NCBI GenBank assembly: GCA_044870185.1
Contig: JBIOYL010000471.1
Span: forward strand, 1 to 22,782
Length of the DNA: 22,782 nt
Direction: 5' to 3'
From: JBIOYL01 sp044870185
Lineage (GTDB): Bacteria > Actinomycetota > CALGFH01
Of the stretch, positions 1-6,775 are shown piece by piece. The position numbers and the translations under genes were made by a program. The notes under the pieces were generated by a model. That model saw only the letters and a list, made by a program, of their open reading frames with translations, had not been told where the DNA came from and searched no databases. Each line of letters begins with the position of its first letter. Positions within the stretch are counted from its first letter, which is position 1.

Positions 1-140
1 AGCGCGTGATCGCCCAGATCCCGATCGGCCGGCTGGGCGAGCCGGACGAGGTGGCCAGGGTGGTGGAGTTCCTGGCCGACCCGGAGTCGAGCTACATCAC
101 CGGCGAGGTGTACGGCATCAACGGCGGGCTGTACATGTAG
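1..140 (+). CDS. SDR-family oxidoreductase (FabG/PhaB-like), C-terminal end only
   Basis: The window opens inside this gene; reading from base 3 gives 45 codons to a TAG at 138-140. The visible peptide contains the typical end of a classical short-chain dehydrogenase/reductase: a PIGRLGEPDEVA segment (substrate-loop/alpha-G region), then FLADPESSYITGEVYGINGG, the conserved C-terminal 'ITG...(V/I)(D/N)GG' signature. This family reduces or oxidises carbonyl/hydroxyl substrates with NAD(P)H. The closing residues resemble 3-oxoacyl-ACP reductase (FabG) and acetoacetyl-CoA reductase (PhaB). The catalytic Tyr-x3-Lys and the Rossmann GxxxGxG lie outside the window, so the substrate cannot be assigned. 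Confidence 0.85.
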   Translation, partial: RVIAQIPIGRLGEPDEVARVVEFLADPESSYITGEVYGINGGLYM

Positions 141-216
141 ACCGCCGCCGGCCGAGGACCACATGGCCACGACGTCGCCGCCGGCCACGACGGCGGCCGC
201 CGACAATGGAGGCGTG

Positions 217-390
217 ATGGACCGCGAAGATCGTGAGGAGCTGCATCCCGGCGACGAGGCACCGGTGGGCACCCCGGGCGCCGGCGAGAACGTCTGCCGG
301 ACGTGCTCGGGCACCGGCCTCCTCGACGGCCAGACGTGCGCGACCTGCGGGGGCACCGGCGTCGTGCTGGAGGAGATCGGCGGGGCCTGA
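217..390 (+). CDS. Small DnaJ-type zinc-finger protein (57 aa)
   Basis: A 57-residue protein with two CxxCxGxG motifs (Cys27/Cys30 and Cys41/Cys44), the half-unit of the DnaJ/HSP40 cysteine-rich zinc-binding domain. The four cysteines should bind one zinc. There is no J-domain and no peptide-binding domain, so it is not DnaJ; such free-standing fingers are found in many actinobacteria without a settled function. The N-terminal 25 residues are acidic and probably unstructured. I chose the ATG at 217 because GGAGG (208-212) lies 4 bases upstream. An in-frame ATG at 163, with a weaker GAGGA before it, would add 18 low-complexity residues. It lies 76 bases after the SDR gene and may be co-transcribed with it. 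Confidence 0.7.
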   Translation: MDREDREELHPGDEAPVGTPGAGENVCRTCSGTGLLDGQTCATCGGTGVVLEEIGGA

Positions 391-423
391 CCAGCCCCCG
401 GGCGGCGCGGCCGCGCATGCCGC

Positions 424-469
424 TATCATCGTGGTACCCGACGGGCGCTACCATCGGTGGTACCCGACG
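424..469 (+). repeat. Tandem 20-21-bp repeat upstream of erpA
   Basis: Two near-identical copies, TA(T/C)CATCG(G)TGGTACCCGACG, lie at 424-443 and 449-469, about 25 bases (roughly 2.5 helical turns) apart and 47 bases before the erpA start. Each copy starts with a TAnnnT hexamer that could act as a -10 element and contains the palindrome GGTACC. A duplicated promoter or a pair of operator sites is possible; which one cannot be decided from sequence. Confidence 0.55.
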
Positions 470-516
470 TACGACCTGCACGAGCTTCCCGGCCCGGCCG
501 GCTGAAAGGAGCATCC

Positions 517-867
517 ATGTCCGAGGTCACGCAGACCGCGCCCCAGGTCGTCACCCTGACCGAGGGTGCCGCCGCCAAAGTGCGCGACCTGCTCGCCCGC
601 GAGGGCCGCGACGACCTCGCCTTGCGGGTCGCGGTCGAGCCGGGCGGCTGCTCCGGTCTGCGCTACGCCCTGTTCTTCGACGACCGCTCGCTGGAGGGCG
701 ACGTCCGCGGCGAGCTGCACGGTGTGCGGGTGGTGACCGACCGGATGAGCGCCCCCTACCTGATGGGCGCCTCCATCGACTACCTCGACACGCTCGAGAA
801 GTCCGGCTTCACCATCGACAACCCGAACGCCAAGGGCTCCTGCGCCTGCGGCGAGTCGTTCCACTGA
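517..867 (+). CDS. erpA: A-type iron-sulfur cluster carrier/insertion protein (ErpA/IscA family)
   Basis: 116 residues, the usual length for the HesB/IscA/ErpA family. These cytoplasmic proteins receive Fe-S clusters from the assembly machinery and pass them to apo-enzymes. The three ligand cysteines are present: Cys45 in PGGCSGLRY and Cys109/Cys111 in the C-terminal GSCACGESFH. The CACG form in place of the enterobacterial CGCG is usual for actinobacterial members. The ATG at 517 is preceded by AAGGAG (506-511) with 5 bases of spacing. No other suf/isc gene is in the window, so the gene stands apart from a cluster-assembly operon. The upstream region carries the tandem repeat at 424-469; a strong hairpin follows the gene. 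Confidence 0.92.
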   Translation: MSEVTQTAPQVVTLTEGAAAKVRDLLAREGRDDLALRVAVEPGGCSGLRYALFFDDRSLEGDVRGELHGVRVVTDRMSAPYLMGASIDYLDTLEKSGFTIDNPNAKGSCACGESFH

Positions 868-895
868 CCGGCTGACCGGCCGCGGCCAACCGGCC

Positions 896-924
896 CAGGC
901 CCCCGTCCGCCGGACGGGGGCCTG
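896..924. terminator. Bidirectional hairpin between erpA and the betaine-binding gene
   Basis: Perfect inverted repeat: arm 896-909 is the exact reverse complement of 911-924 (14 bases, CAGGCCCCCGTCCG on the left). It sits between the ends of two convergent genes, as expected for a shared transcription terminator. There is no clear U-tract on either side, which is common in high-GC actinobacteria. Confidence 0.75.
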
Positions 925-984
925 GTGCTTGCCCGGGGCGCCGGCGGACCCGGACGGCCTGGCCGCCGGGTCCCGGTCAGATGA

Positions 985-1899
985 TCAGATGAGGCTCTTC
1001 TGCTTGAGCCAGTCGGTCGCGACCTTGTCGGGGTCCTCCTGGTCGATGTCGACCTTGGCGTTCAGCGCGGTGATCTCGTCGGTGGTGATGGCCGCGCTCA
1101 CCTTGTCGACGGTCGAGGAGAACTCCGGCCCGGCCTTGCCGGCGAAGTCCTGCCGCGCGATCGGCACGGCGTGGTCGGGTGGGAACAGCTTCTTGTCGTC
1201 CTGCAGCACGACCAGGTGCTGCTTGGCGATGATGCCGTCGGTGGAGAACGACAGGGCGACCTGGATCTGGTCCTTGAGCAGCGCCTGGTACTTGATGGAG
1301 CCCTGGGCCAGGCCCTTGAACTGCTTGAACTTGATGCCGTAGGTGGCCTGGAGGCCCTTGTAGCAGGTCTGGCGGTTCTCGCACTCCGGCGGTCCGCCGA
1401 AGATGAGCTGGGGGGCCACCTTGGCCAGGTCGGACAGGGTCTTCAGGTGGTACTTGCCGGCGGTGACCTGGGTGACGGTGATCGCCTGCTGGTCGCTCAT
1501 GGGTGCCTGCTGGAAGACCTTGACCTGCTTGGCGGCGAGCGCGCTGGTCAGCGCGGTCAGGGTCTTGGCCGCGTCGGGCGACGGGGTGCCCTTCAGGTAG
1601 GTCAGGTCCGAGCCGGCGTACTCGATCAGCATGTCCTGCTTGCCGGCGAACAGCGCCGGGTCGGCCAGCTCACGGGTCGCGTACTTCTGGTAGCTGACCG
1701 TCCAGCCGGCCTTCTGCAGCACCTGCCCGTAGATCTGGGCGAGGATCGCCTGCTCGGAGAAGTCCACGTAGCCGATCCGGACCGTGCCCTTGCTCGACCC
1801 GCCCCCACCCGAGCTCGAGCTCTTGCTGCCCCCGCCGCACGCGGCGAGCAGCAGGCCGAGGGCGACGACCAGGGCCGCCACGCTCCATCGACGATGCAT
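985..1899 (-). CDS. proX: Glycine betaine/choline-type ABC transporter substrate-binding lipoprotein
   Basis: 304 residues. The N-terminus is a lipoprotein signal peptide: MHRR, a hydrophobic core, and the lipobox LAAC at 18-21 (Cys21 lipidated), followed by a Gly/Ser-rich tether. The remainder fits the OpuAC/ProX-like type II periplasmic binding fold: KGTVRIGYVDFSEQ at the start of the mature domain and a Cys173/Cys179 pair (PECENRQTC) that could form a disulfide. It should capture a quaternary-ammonium osmolyte outside the membrane for the permeases encoded upstream. I chose the ATG at 1899 because AAGGAG (1913-1908) is 8 bases upstream and the result is a normal signal peptide. An ATG at 1947, overlapping the permease stop as ATGA, would add 16 unlikely residues. 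It is the last gene of the minus-strand operon. Confidence 0.88.
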   Translation of the reverse strand: MHRRWSVAALVVALGLLLAACGGGSKSSSSGGGGSSKGTVRIGYVDFSEQAILAQIYGQVLQKAGWTVSYQKYATRELADPALFAGKQDMLIEYAGSDLTYLKGTPSPDAAKTLTALTSALAAKQVKVFQQAPMSDQQAITVTQVTAGKYHLKTLSDLAKVAPQLIFGGPPECENRQTCYKGLQATYGIKFKQFKGLAQGSIKYQALLKDQIQVALSFSTDGIIAKQHLVVLQDDKKLFPPDHAVPIARQDFAGKAGPEFSSTVDKVSAAITTDEITALNAKVDIDQEDPDKVATDWLKQKSLI

Positions 1900-1943
1900 T
1901 GGCCATGCTCCTTTGCTCCTGGCGGGCCACGACCCGCCGCCTG

Positions 1944-2621
1944 TCATCGGACCTCGACGCGCCTGGTCCCACCCCGCTCCAGTGCCACGCCGGCCGGGGT
2001 CGCGGCCCGCTGCAGGGCGCCGAAGCCGACGTCGAGCGCGATGGCGAGGACGGCGACGAGCAGCGCGCCGGTGACCGTGCTGGCGGTGTCGCCGGTGGCG
2101 AGCCCGTCGACGATGAACTTGCCGTACCCGCCGCTGGCCACCAGCGCGCCGAGCGTGGCGGTGGCCACGATCTGCACCGAGGCCGTGCGCACCCCGGCCA
2201 TGATCACCGGCGCGGCCAGCGGCAGCTCGACGCCGCGGAGGATCTGGCCGCCGCGCATGCCCATGCCGCGGGCGGCCTCAACCACGTCGGGCTCGACCTC
2301 CCGCACGCCCACGTAGGTGTTGGTCAGGATCGGCGGGACGCCGAGCAGCACCAGCGCGAAGATCACCGTGCGCTGGCTCAGCCCGCCCCACGGCAGCGCC
2401 ACCCCCAGGGCGATGAGCGCCAGGCTGGGCAGGGCCCGGCCGACGTTGGTCGCGTTGATGGCGAGGAACGCCCCGCGGCCGGCGTGGGCCAGCCACAGCG
2501 CCAGCGGCAGCGCGATGAGCAGGGCGATGACCAGCGAGACGAACGAGATCTGCAGGTGCTCGACGGTGCGTTGGAGCACCTCGGCGCGGTGGTCGGCGAT
2601 GAAGCCGACGACGCCGCTCAT
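1944..2621 (-). CDS. Betaine/choline ABC transporter permease, second subunit (OpuC/ProW family)
   Basis: 225 residues, mostly hydrophobic with about five or six membrane segments. It carries the binding-protein-dependent permease EAA loop (EAARGMG at 115-121, then ILRGVELPLAAPVI), which contacts the ATPase. The ALPSLALIALG and GVPPILTNTYVGV segments are typical of the OpuCB/OpuCD (YehW/YehY) branch. Its ATG (2621) overlaps the stop of the preceding permease gene by 4 bases (ATGA), indicating translational coupling and a heterodimeric channel. The C-terminus ends in a charged tail (LERGGTRRVEVR). The gene for the binding protein follows within 45 bases. Confidence 0.9.
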   Translation of the reverse strand: MSGVVGFIADHRAEVLQRTVEHLQISFVSLVIALLIALPLALWLAHAGRGAFLAINATNVGRALPSLALIALGVALPWGGLSQRTVIFALVLLGVPPILTNTYVGVREVEPDVVEAARGMGMRGGQILRGVELPLAAPVIMAGVRTASVQIVATATLGALVASGGYGKFIVDGLATGDTASTVTGALLVAVLAIALDVGFGALQRAATPAGVALERGGTRRVEVR

Positions 2622-3277
2622 CGGGCCGCCCTCACCGCCCGCGACCAGGGGGAGATCACGCGCTGCACGCCGAGCAGGGCGAGGTCGGCGGCGATGGCCA
2701 GGGCGATCGACAGCGCCGCGCCGACCAGGATCGGCGTGAGGAAGAAGCGCTGCAGGCCGTCGGTGATGAAGGTGCCGAGGTTGTCGATGCCGATCACGGC
2801 GCTGACGGTGACCAGCCCCACCGTGGTGACGGTGGCCACCCGCAGGCCGGCGACGATGACCGGCATGGCCAGCGGCAGGTCGACCTTCCACAGCACCTGC
2901 GCGCGGGTGAAGCCCATGCCGACCGCCGCCTCGCGCACGTCACGCGGCACGCCGTCCAGCCCGGTCACGATGTTGCGGATCAGGATGAGCAGGGTGTAGC
3001 TGACCAGCGCGATCTCGGCGGTGAGGACGGTCGGGCCGAGCGACGGGATGAGCAGCGCGAACAGCGCCAGGCTGGGGATCGTGTACAGGATGCCGGCGAC
3101 CGTGGTGGTCGGGGCGTAGACCCAGCGGTGGCGCACGATCAGCAGCGCCAGCGTGATGGAGATCGCGAACCCGACGCCGACGGCGATGCCGGTGTACAGC
3201 AGGTGGTGCAGCAGCCGGCTCACGATCACGTCGGTGTGGCTTGCGATCCACCGCCAGTTGACGGCCTGGCCGGTCAT
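2618..3277 (-). CDS. Betaine/choline ABC transporter permease, first subunit (OpuC/ProW family)
   Basis: 219 residues with several membrane spans. The diagnostic EAA loop is EAAVGMGFTRAQVLWKVDLP (starting at 116), and LYTIPSLALFALLIPSLG (64-81) is the conserved family segment. It pairs with the following permease, with which it shares only limited identity, to form the transmembrane channel. The ATG at 3277 has only a poor ribosome-binding site (GGTGG). Its neighbour upstream is not the ATPase directly but a 314-base non-coding stretch, so it may have its own promoter. Family assignment is firm; the transported osmolyte (betaine, choline, carnitine, proline) is inferred only from family. Confidence 0.9.
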   Translation of the reverse strand: MTGQAVNWRWIASHTDVIVSRLLHHLLYTGIAVGVGFAISITLALLIVRHRWVYAPTTTVAGILYTIPSLALFALLIPSLGPTVLTAEIALVSYTLLILIRNIVTGLDGVPRDVREAAVGMGFTRAQVLWKVDLPLAMPVIVAGLRVATVTTVGLVTVSAVIGIDNLGTFITDGLQRFFLTPILVGAALSIALAIAADLALLGVQRVISPWSRAVRAAR

Positions 3278-3591
3278 GGGGCCACCAGCCGGGCCGGCGT
3301 GGCGGCGCGCCGGACGCAGAACAGGCCAGGCATCGGCCTGGCCGTCGGCGACATGGGAGCATGCTCGTCCCGCGTTGCGGCCGGCATCTAGAGGAACCAG
3401 CTCGGCTGGAGCAGCGGTTTGTTCACGATCGGCCTCCTCCTCGGCGGCTACCTGGCGCTCATGGGCACGGGCCGCGCTCCCGCGGCGCCGTCCCGCCCGC
3501 CGCGACCGACTCTACCAGCCCGGCGCCCGGCCACCACGCAACGGTCCCGGATGCCGCCGGTGCGTTACGGTCGCGACCGACGTCGGGCGGG
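3278..3591. other. 314-base gap inside the transporter cluster
   Basis: No convincing gene on either strand. Nearest to the permease start there is an 8-bp hairpin (3324-3331 with 3336-3343, GGCCAGGC/GCCTGGCC, loop 4), which on the minus strand lies in the leader of the permease gene. It could end or attenuate transcription coming from the ATPase gene or fold within the leader. I saw no clear -35/-10 pair. A short plus-strand frame beginning TTG at 3419 encodes a hydrophobic stretch but runs on antisense into the ATPase gene and was not accepted. Confidence 0.5.
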
Positions 3592-4758
3592 TCACGAGCC
3601 GACCACCGACTCCTGGCGGAGGACGCTCGAGACCGCCTCCACCGTCAGGCTGCCGAGCAGGCCGCCGTGCGCGTCGACGACCAGGCCCTCCTGGACCGCC
3701 GAGGACAGCATGGCCGACAGCGCGTCGTGCAGCGTCGACTCGAGGTCGAGCAGCGGCTCCGGGCTGGTGGCCCGCTCGGGCCCGACCGGGCCGGGGCGGG
3801 CCAGGTCCTGGCGGGACAGCCAGCCGACCGGACGGTCGGCGTGGTCGACCATGAGCACGTAGGGGCTGGACGCGCCCTCCAGCGCCCGGGCGATCGCCGG
3901 CGCGTCCTCGCCTTCGCGCACGACCGTGGGATGGCCGAGCGGCACGTCACGCACGCGTGCCAGCGACAGGCGCTTGAGCCCCCGGTCCGCCCCGACGAAG
4001 CGGGCGACGAAGTCGTCGGCCGGTGCGTCGAGCACGTGCTCGGCGGTGTCGACCTGGGCCAGGTGGCCGCCGGGCGCGAACACCGCGATCCGGTCGCCCA
4101 TCTTGATGGCCTCGTCGATGTCGTGGGTGACGAACAGGATCGTGGTCGCCAGCTGCTGCTGGAGGCGGAGCAGCTCGTTCTGCAGCCGCTCGCGGGTGAT
4201 CGGGTCGACCGCGCCGAACGGCTCGTCCATGAGCAGCACCGGCGGGTCGACCGCGATGGCGCGGGCCACGCCGATCCGCTGGCGCTCGCCGCCGGACAGC
4301 TGGGCGGGGTAGCGGTCGCGGTAGCGGGCCGGGTCCAGGCCGACCAGCTCGATGAGCTCGTCGACCCGCCTGGCCGTGCGCGCGCGGTCCCAGCCGAGCA
4401 GCCGGGGCACCGTGGCCACGTTGTCGCCGATGGTCAGGTGGGGGAACAGGCCGGTCTGCTGGATGACGTAGCCGATGCCGCGGCGCAGCTCCACCGGGTC
4501 CTGCTCGGCGATGTCCTGGCCGTCCAGCAGGATCTGCCCGCTGGTCGGCTCGACCAGGCGGTTGACCATCTTGAGGGTGGTCGTCTTGCCGCAGCCGGAC
4601 GGGCCGACCAGCACGCAGATCTGCCCGCCGGGGACGCGCATGGACAGCTCCTGGACGGCGGCGCCGTGCTCGGCGCCGCCGTAGCGCTTGGTCACCCGGT
4701 CGAACTCCACCACCGCGCCGCGTGCGCGCGTACCGGCCTGTGCGCTCATGCCCGTCAT
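3592..4758 (-). CDS. proV: Betaine/choline ABC transporter ATP-binding protein with CBS tail (ProV/OpuCA family)
   Basis: 388 residues from the ATG at 4758. All ABC motifs are intact: Walker A GPSGCGKT (52-59), Q-loop VIQQTGLFPH (from 98), signature LSGGERQRIGVARA (from 154), Walker B VLLMDEP (174-180) and switch His212 in FVTHD. The region after about residue 265 matches the CBS-domain tail of ProV/OpuCA proteins, which senses ionic strength or c-di-AMP in studied homologues. It hydrolyses ATP to drive osmolyte uptake through the two permeases. The start is uncertain: ATGs at 4758 and 4749 both lack a good ribosome-binding site, and one at 4797 has AGGAG only 1 base away. It is the first gene of the cluster and is divergent from the zinc-ribbon operon. 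Confidence 0.9.
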   Translation of the reverse strand: MTGMSAQAGTRARGAVVEFDRVTKRYGGAEHGAAVQELSMRVPGGQICVLVGPSGCGKTTTLKMVNRLVEPTSGQILLDGQDIAEQDPVELRRGIGYVIQQTGLFPHLTIGDNVATVPRLLGWDRARTARRVDELIELVGLDPARYRDRYPAQLSGGERQRIGVARAIAVDPPVLLMDEPFGAVDPITRERLQNELLRLQQQLATTILFVTHDIDEAIKMGDRIAVFAPGGHLAQVDTAEHVLDAPADDFVARFVGADRGLKRLSLARVRDVPLGHPTVVREGEDAPAIARALEGASSPYVLMVDHADRPVGWLSRQDLARPGPVGPERATSPEPLLDLESTLHDALSAMLSSAVQEGLVVDAHGGLLGSLTVEAVSSVLRQESVVGS

Positions 4759-4938
4759 GCTGGCACAAGCGCCGCCGTCGTGCCGCCGTCGCCGCATGCT
4801 CCTGCCGGCGGCACGCTGACCTGGAGGTTTGCGTGGGTCGTGCGTTGCGCCGGGCCGGGCCGGAATGGCAGACTGACTCGTTTGCTATGTCGGCCGGACG
4901 ATCGGCCGGCCCGAGCGCTCGAGGAGCAGGATCGAACG

Positions 4939-5133
4939 GTGGCGTCGAAAGGACGGGCGGTGCGGGGGGTGCGGGCGCAGTCCAGCACCAGGGCGGGCCA
5001 GAAGGCGTTCCCCGCCGGGCGGAGCTGCCCCGAGTGCGGCGAGCCGCTGTCGCAGTACAATCCGGGTCCGAACTGCTGGAAGCACACGGTCGGGCACCCG
5101 TGGCGGGGCCCGACGGCCAGGCCCAGGTACTGA
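4939..5133 (+). CDS. Small zinc-ribbon-like protein (64 aa), first gene of a coupled four-gene operon
   Basis: 64 residues starting at GTG 4939; an AGCAGG element (4925-4930) lies 8 bases upstream. The first 27 residues are basic. The rest contains CPEC (Cys30/Cys33), the stretch GEPLSQYNPGPNCWKH with Cys46 and His49, and His53, a probable four-ligand zinc site. Similar 'CxxCGxxLSxYNxxxxC' modules occur as short tails of actinobacterial HTH regulators, but no helix-turn-helix is visible here. Function unknown. Its stop overlaps the next gene's start (TGATG), so the two are translationally coupled. A 10-bp palindrome (CGAGCGCTCG, 4912-4921) sits just before the ribosome-binding region, and TGCTATGT (4884-4890) is a possible extended -10. 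Confidence 0.6.
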   Translation: MASKGRAVRGVRAQSSTRAGQKAFPAGRSCPECGEPLSQYNPGPNCWKHTVGHPWRGPTARPRY

Positions 5134-6377
5134 TGCGCTGTCCGTCGTGTGCTCGCACGGTCGCCGAGGACGACCAGTTCTGCCGCTCGTGCGGTGCCGC
5201 GCTGGTGGGCGGCGAGGCGACCGGCACCCCGGCACCCCCCGCCGGGCTCGTCCCGGTCGGGCCGGCGGTCACCGGCTGGGCGCCGACGCCGCCGCCGGCC
5301 CGGCGCGGGCTGGGCGCCGGCCTGCTCGCGCTGGTCCTGGCGCTGCTGCTGGTCGTGGGCGGCGGCAGCATCCTGCTGGTGCGCCGGACGGCCGCCGGTG
5401 CCGGGGGCGGCTCGCCGGAGGCGGCCGTCGACGGGCTCGCCGCCGCGCTGGCCGGCAAGGACCTGCGGGCGGCCGCCGGCTACCTGCACGGCGAGGAACG
5501 CGACCTGCTCGGCACCTACGCCGACCGGCTGGCCAGGCTGGCCGCCGCCGGGCGCCTGCCCGCCGTCGGCCGCCCGCCCGCCGGCGGCAACCCGCTGGCC
5601 GGCCTGGCGCTCAGCGCCCGCGACCTGGTGACCCGCCGGGTGGGCGGCGGCGGCGACGTGGCCGTGCTCGAGCTGACCGGTGGCACGATCGACGCGACCG
5701 GCGCGGGTGGCCTGAGCGTGCACCTGCCCGTCGCCGAGGCGAACCAGCGGGTGCGTGCGCAGACCCGCGGGGCGGTCCCGGCGATCCGGGTCGTCACGAT
5801 CCGAAGCGGCGGGCGCTGGTACGTGTCGCTGCTCGGGACGGCCGGGGAGTACGCACGGCTGGCCGGCGGCGCCGGCCCGGTCGACTACGGCCGGCTGGCC
5901 GACGGCCCCGCCGGACCGGGGGCCGGCTCGCCGCAGGCCGCCGTGGAAGCGCTGGCCGCCTCGGCGGCCACCTCGACGCCCGCGACCCTCGCGCAGCAGC
6001 TCGCCCCCGACGAGCGCCGGGTCTACGCCACCTATGCCGACGCGCTGCTGCGGGCGGCCAGCCGCCGCCCCGGCGAGCGCGGGGCGCTCGCCGGGGCGCT
6101 CCAGCCGCCGCTGGCCGGGACCCGCATCACCGGGCTTGCCACCCGGACCACCGCGATCGGGCCGGGGGTGGCCAAAGTGGAGGTCACCGGGGGGCGCCTG
6201 GAGGCGACCGGCAAGGCCCGGGCGCGCTTCGGGACCGGCCCGATCGACCTCGCCACGGCAGCCGACGGGCAGCGGCCGTACCTGATCGTGCTCCAGCGCG
6301 GCGGAACGTGGTATCCATCCCTGCTGTTCACCGCCGCCGACCACCTCATCGCCCACGCCGAACGGGAGCATCCGTGA
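5133..6377 (+). CDS. Zinc-ribbon membrane protein with duplicated extracytoplasmic domain
   Basis: 414 residues. Order: an N-terminal zinc ribbon (CPSC at 3-6, CRSC at 17-20), a Pro/Ala-rich linker (31-57), one membrane helix (about 61-83), and two homologous outer domains (about 94-245 and 266-414). The repeats share SPEAAVDGLAA/SPQAAVEALAA, GTYADRLARLA/ATYADALLRAA, LTGGTIDATG/VTGGRLEATG and a closing GGRWYVSLL/GGTWYPSLL, so they arose by internal duplication. The last segment looks like the beta-strand end of an NTF2-like or lipoprotein-type fold, but I do not recognise a named family. Topology: zinc ribbon inside, repeats outside. ATG 5133 overlaps the previous stop by one base; its own stop overlaps the next GTG. 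Function unknown. Confidence 0.8.
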   Translation: MRCPSCARTVAEDDQFCRSCGAALVGGEATGTPAPPAGLVPVGPAVTGWAPTPPPARRGLGAGLLALVLALLLVVGGGSILLVRRTAAGAGGGSPEAAVDGLAAALAGKDLRAAAGYLHGEERDLLGTYADRLARLAAAGRLPAVGRPPAGGNPLAGLALSARDLVTRRVGGGGDVAVLELTGGTIDATGAGGLSVHLPVAEANQRVRAQTRGAVPAIRVVTIRSGGRWYVSLLGTAGEYARLAGGAGPVDYGRLADGPAGPGAGSPQAAVEALAASAATSTPATLAQQLAPDERRVYATYADALLRAASRRPGERGALAGALQPPLAGTRITGLATRTTAIGPGVAKVEVTGGRLEATGKARARFGTGPIDLATAADGQRPYLIVLQRGGTWYPSLLFTAADHLIAHAEREHP

Positions 6378-6775
6378 TCAAGATCCTGCTCGTCGCCGGC
6401 GAGCACGGCGCGCGGGAGCGGCTCCGGCTCGCATTGGAGCGCCTGGAGGCCACCGGCGACGAGGTCCGCTTCCTCGAGGCGACCAACGGCAACGACGCCC
6501 TGGTGCTCGCCGAGGCCGAGCACCCCGACCTGGTGGTCGTCGAGATCGGCGTCACCCCCTATGGCGGCTTCGGCCTGGCCCGCGACCTGAAGGCCAGCCC
6601 GGCCACCGCCTGCCCGGTCATCGTGATCCTGGAGCGCCTGCAGGACGAGTGGCTCGGCCGCTGGTCCGGCGCCGACGCCATGGTCAGCCGGCCGGTCGAC
6701 CCGTTCGCGCTCGCCCAGGTCGCCCGCCGGCTGCTCGCCGAGGCCGCGCCCAGCCTGCAGGAGGCGTCCTCGTGA
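6374..6775 (+). CDS. Degenerate response-regulator receiver (REC-like) protein
   Basis: 133 residues from GTG 6374, with GGGAG (6364-6368) 5 bases upstream and a 4-base GTGA overlap with the previous gene. The fold pattern is CheY-like: VIKILLVAGEHGARERL (beta1/alpha1), PDLVVVEIGVTPYGGFGLARDL (beta3/alpha3), PVIVILE (beta4) and GADAMVSRPVDPFAL (beta5/alpha5). The phosphorylation pocket is broken: the usual acidic pair after beta1 is A8-G9 with only E10 left, the phosphoacceptor Asp is Glu57, the Thr/Ser after beta4 is replaced by Leu-Glu, and the conserved Lys is Arg106. It therefore probably cannot be phosphorylated in the usual way; Glu57 may mimic the active state. There is no output domain and no histidine kinase nearby, so it is likely a protein-interaction module. 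Confidence 0.82.
   Translation: MIKILLVAGEHGARERLRLALERLEATGDEVRFLEATNGNDALVLAEAEHPDLVVVEIGVTPYGGFGLARDLKASPATACPVIVILERLQDEWLGRWSGADAMVSRPVDPFALAQVARRLLAEAAPSLQEASS

Noticed and set aside
517..867. CACG instead of CGCG in the Fe-S carrier treated as a defect
   Set aside because: Only the two cysteines matter as ligands, and this form is usual in actinobacterial members.
1899..1947. Upstream ATG (1947) for the binding lipoprotein, overlapping the permease stop
   Set aside because: It would add 16 residues before an already complete lipoprotein signal, and the better ribosome-binding site serves the ATG at 1899.
3419..3862. Plus-strand frame starting TTG with a hydrophobic GLLLGGYLALMG segment and a GGAG 7 bases upstream
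   Set aside because: After about 20 residues it becomes low-complexity Arg/Pro/Thr sequence and runs antisense into the ATPase gene; no support beyond the short hydrophobic stretch.
3361..5133. Long plus-strand open frame (about 590 codons) ending in the small zinc-ribbon gene
   Set aside because: Most of it is antisense to the ATPase gene and has the Arg/Ala/Gly-rich composition of a high-GC shadow frame; only the last 64 codons (from GTG 4939) make a sensible protein.
4755..6371. Minus-strand open frame of about 540 codons opposite the zinc-ribbon membrane protein
   Set aside because: Gly/Arg/Gln/Ala-rich without any domain pattern; the plus-strand gene has clear motifs, a membrane helix and an internal repeat.
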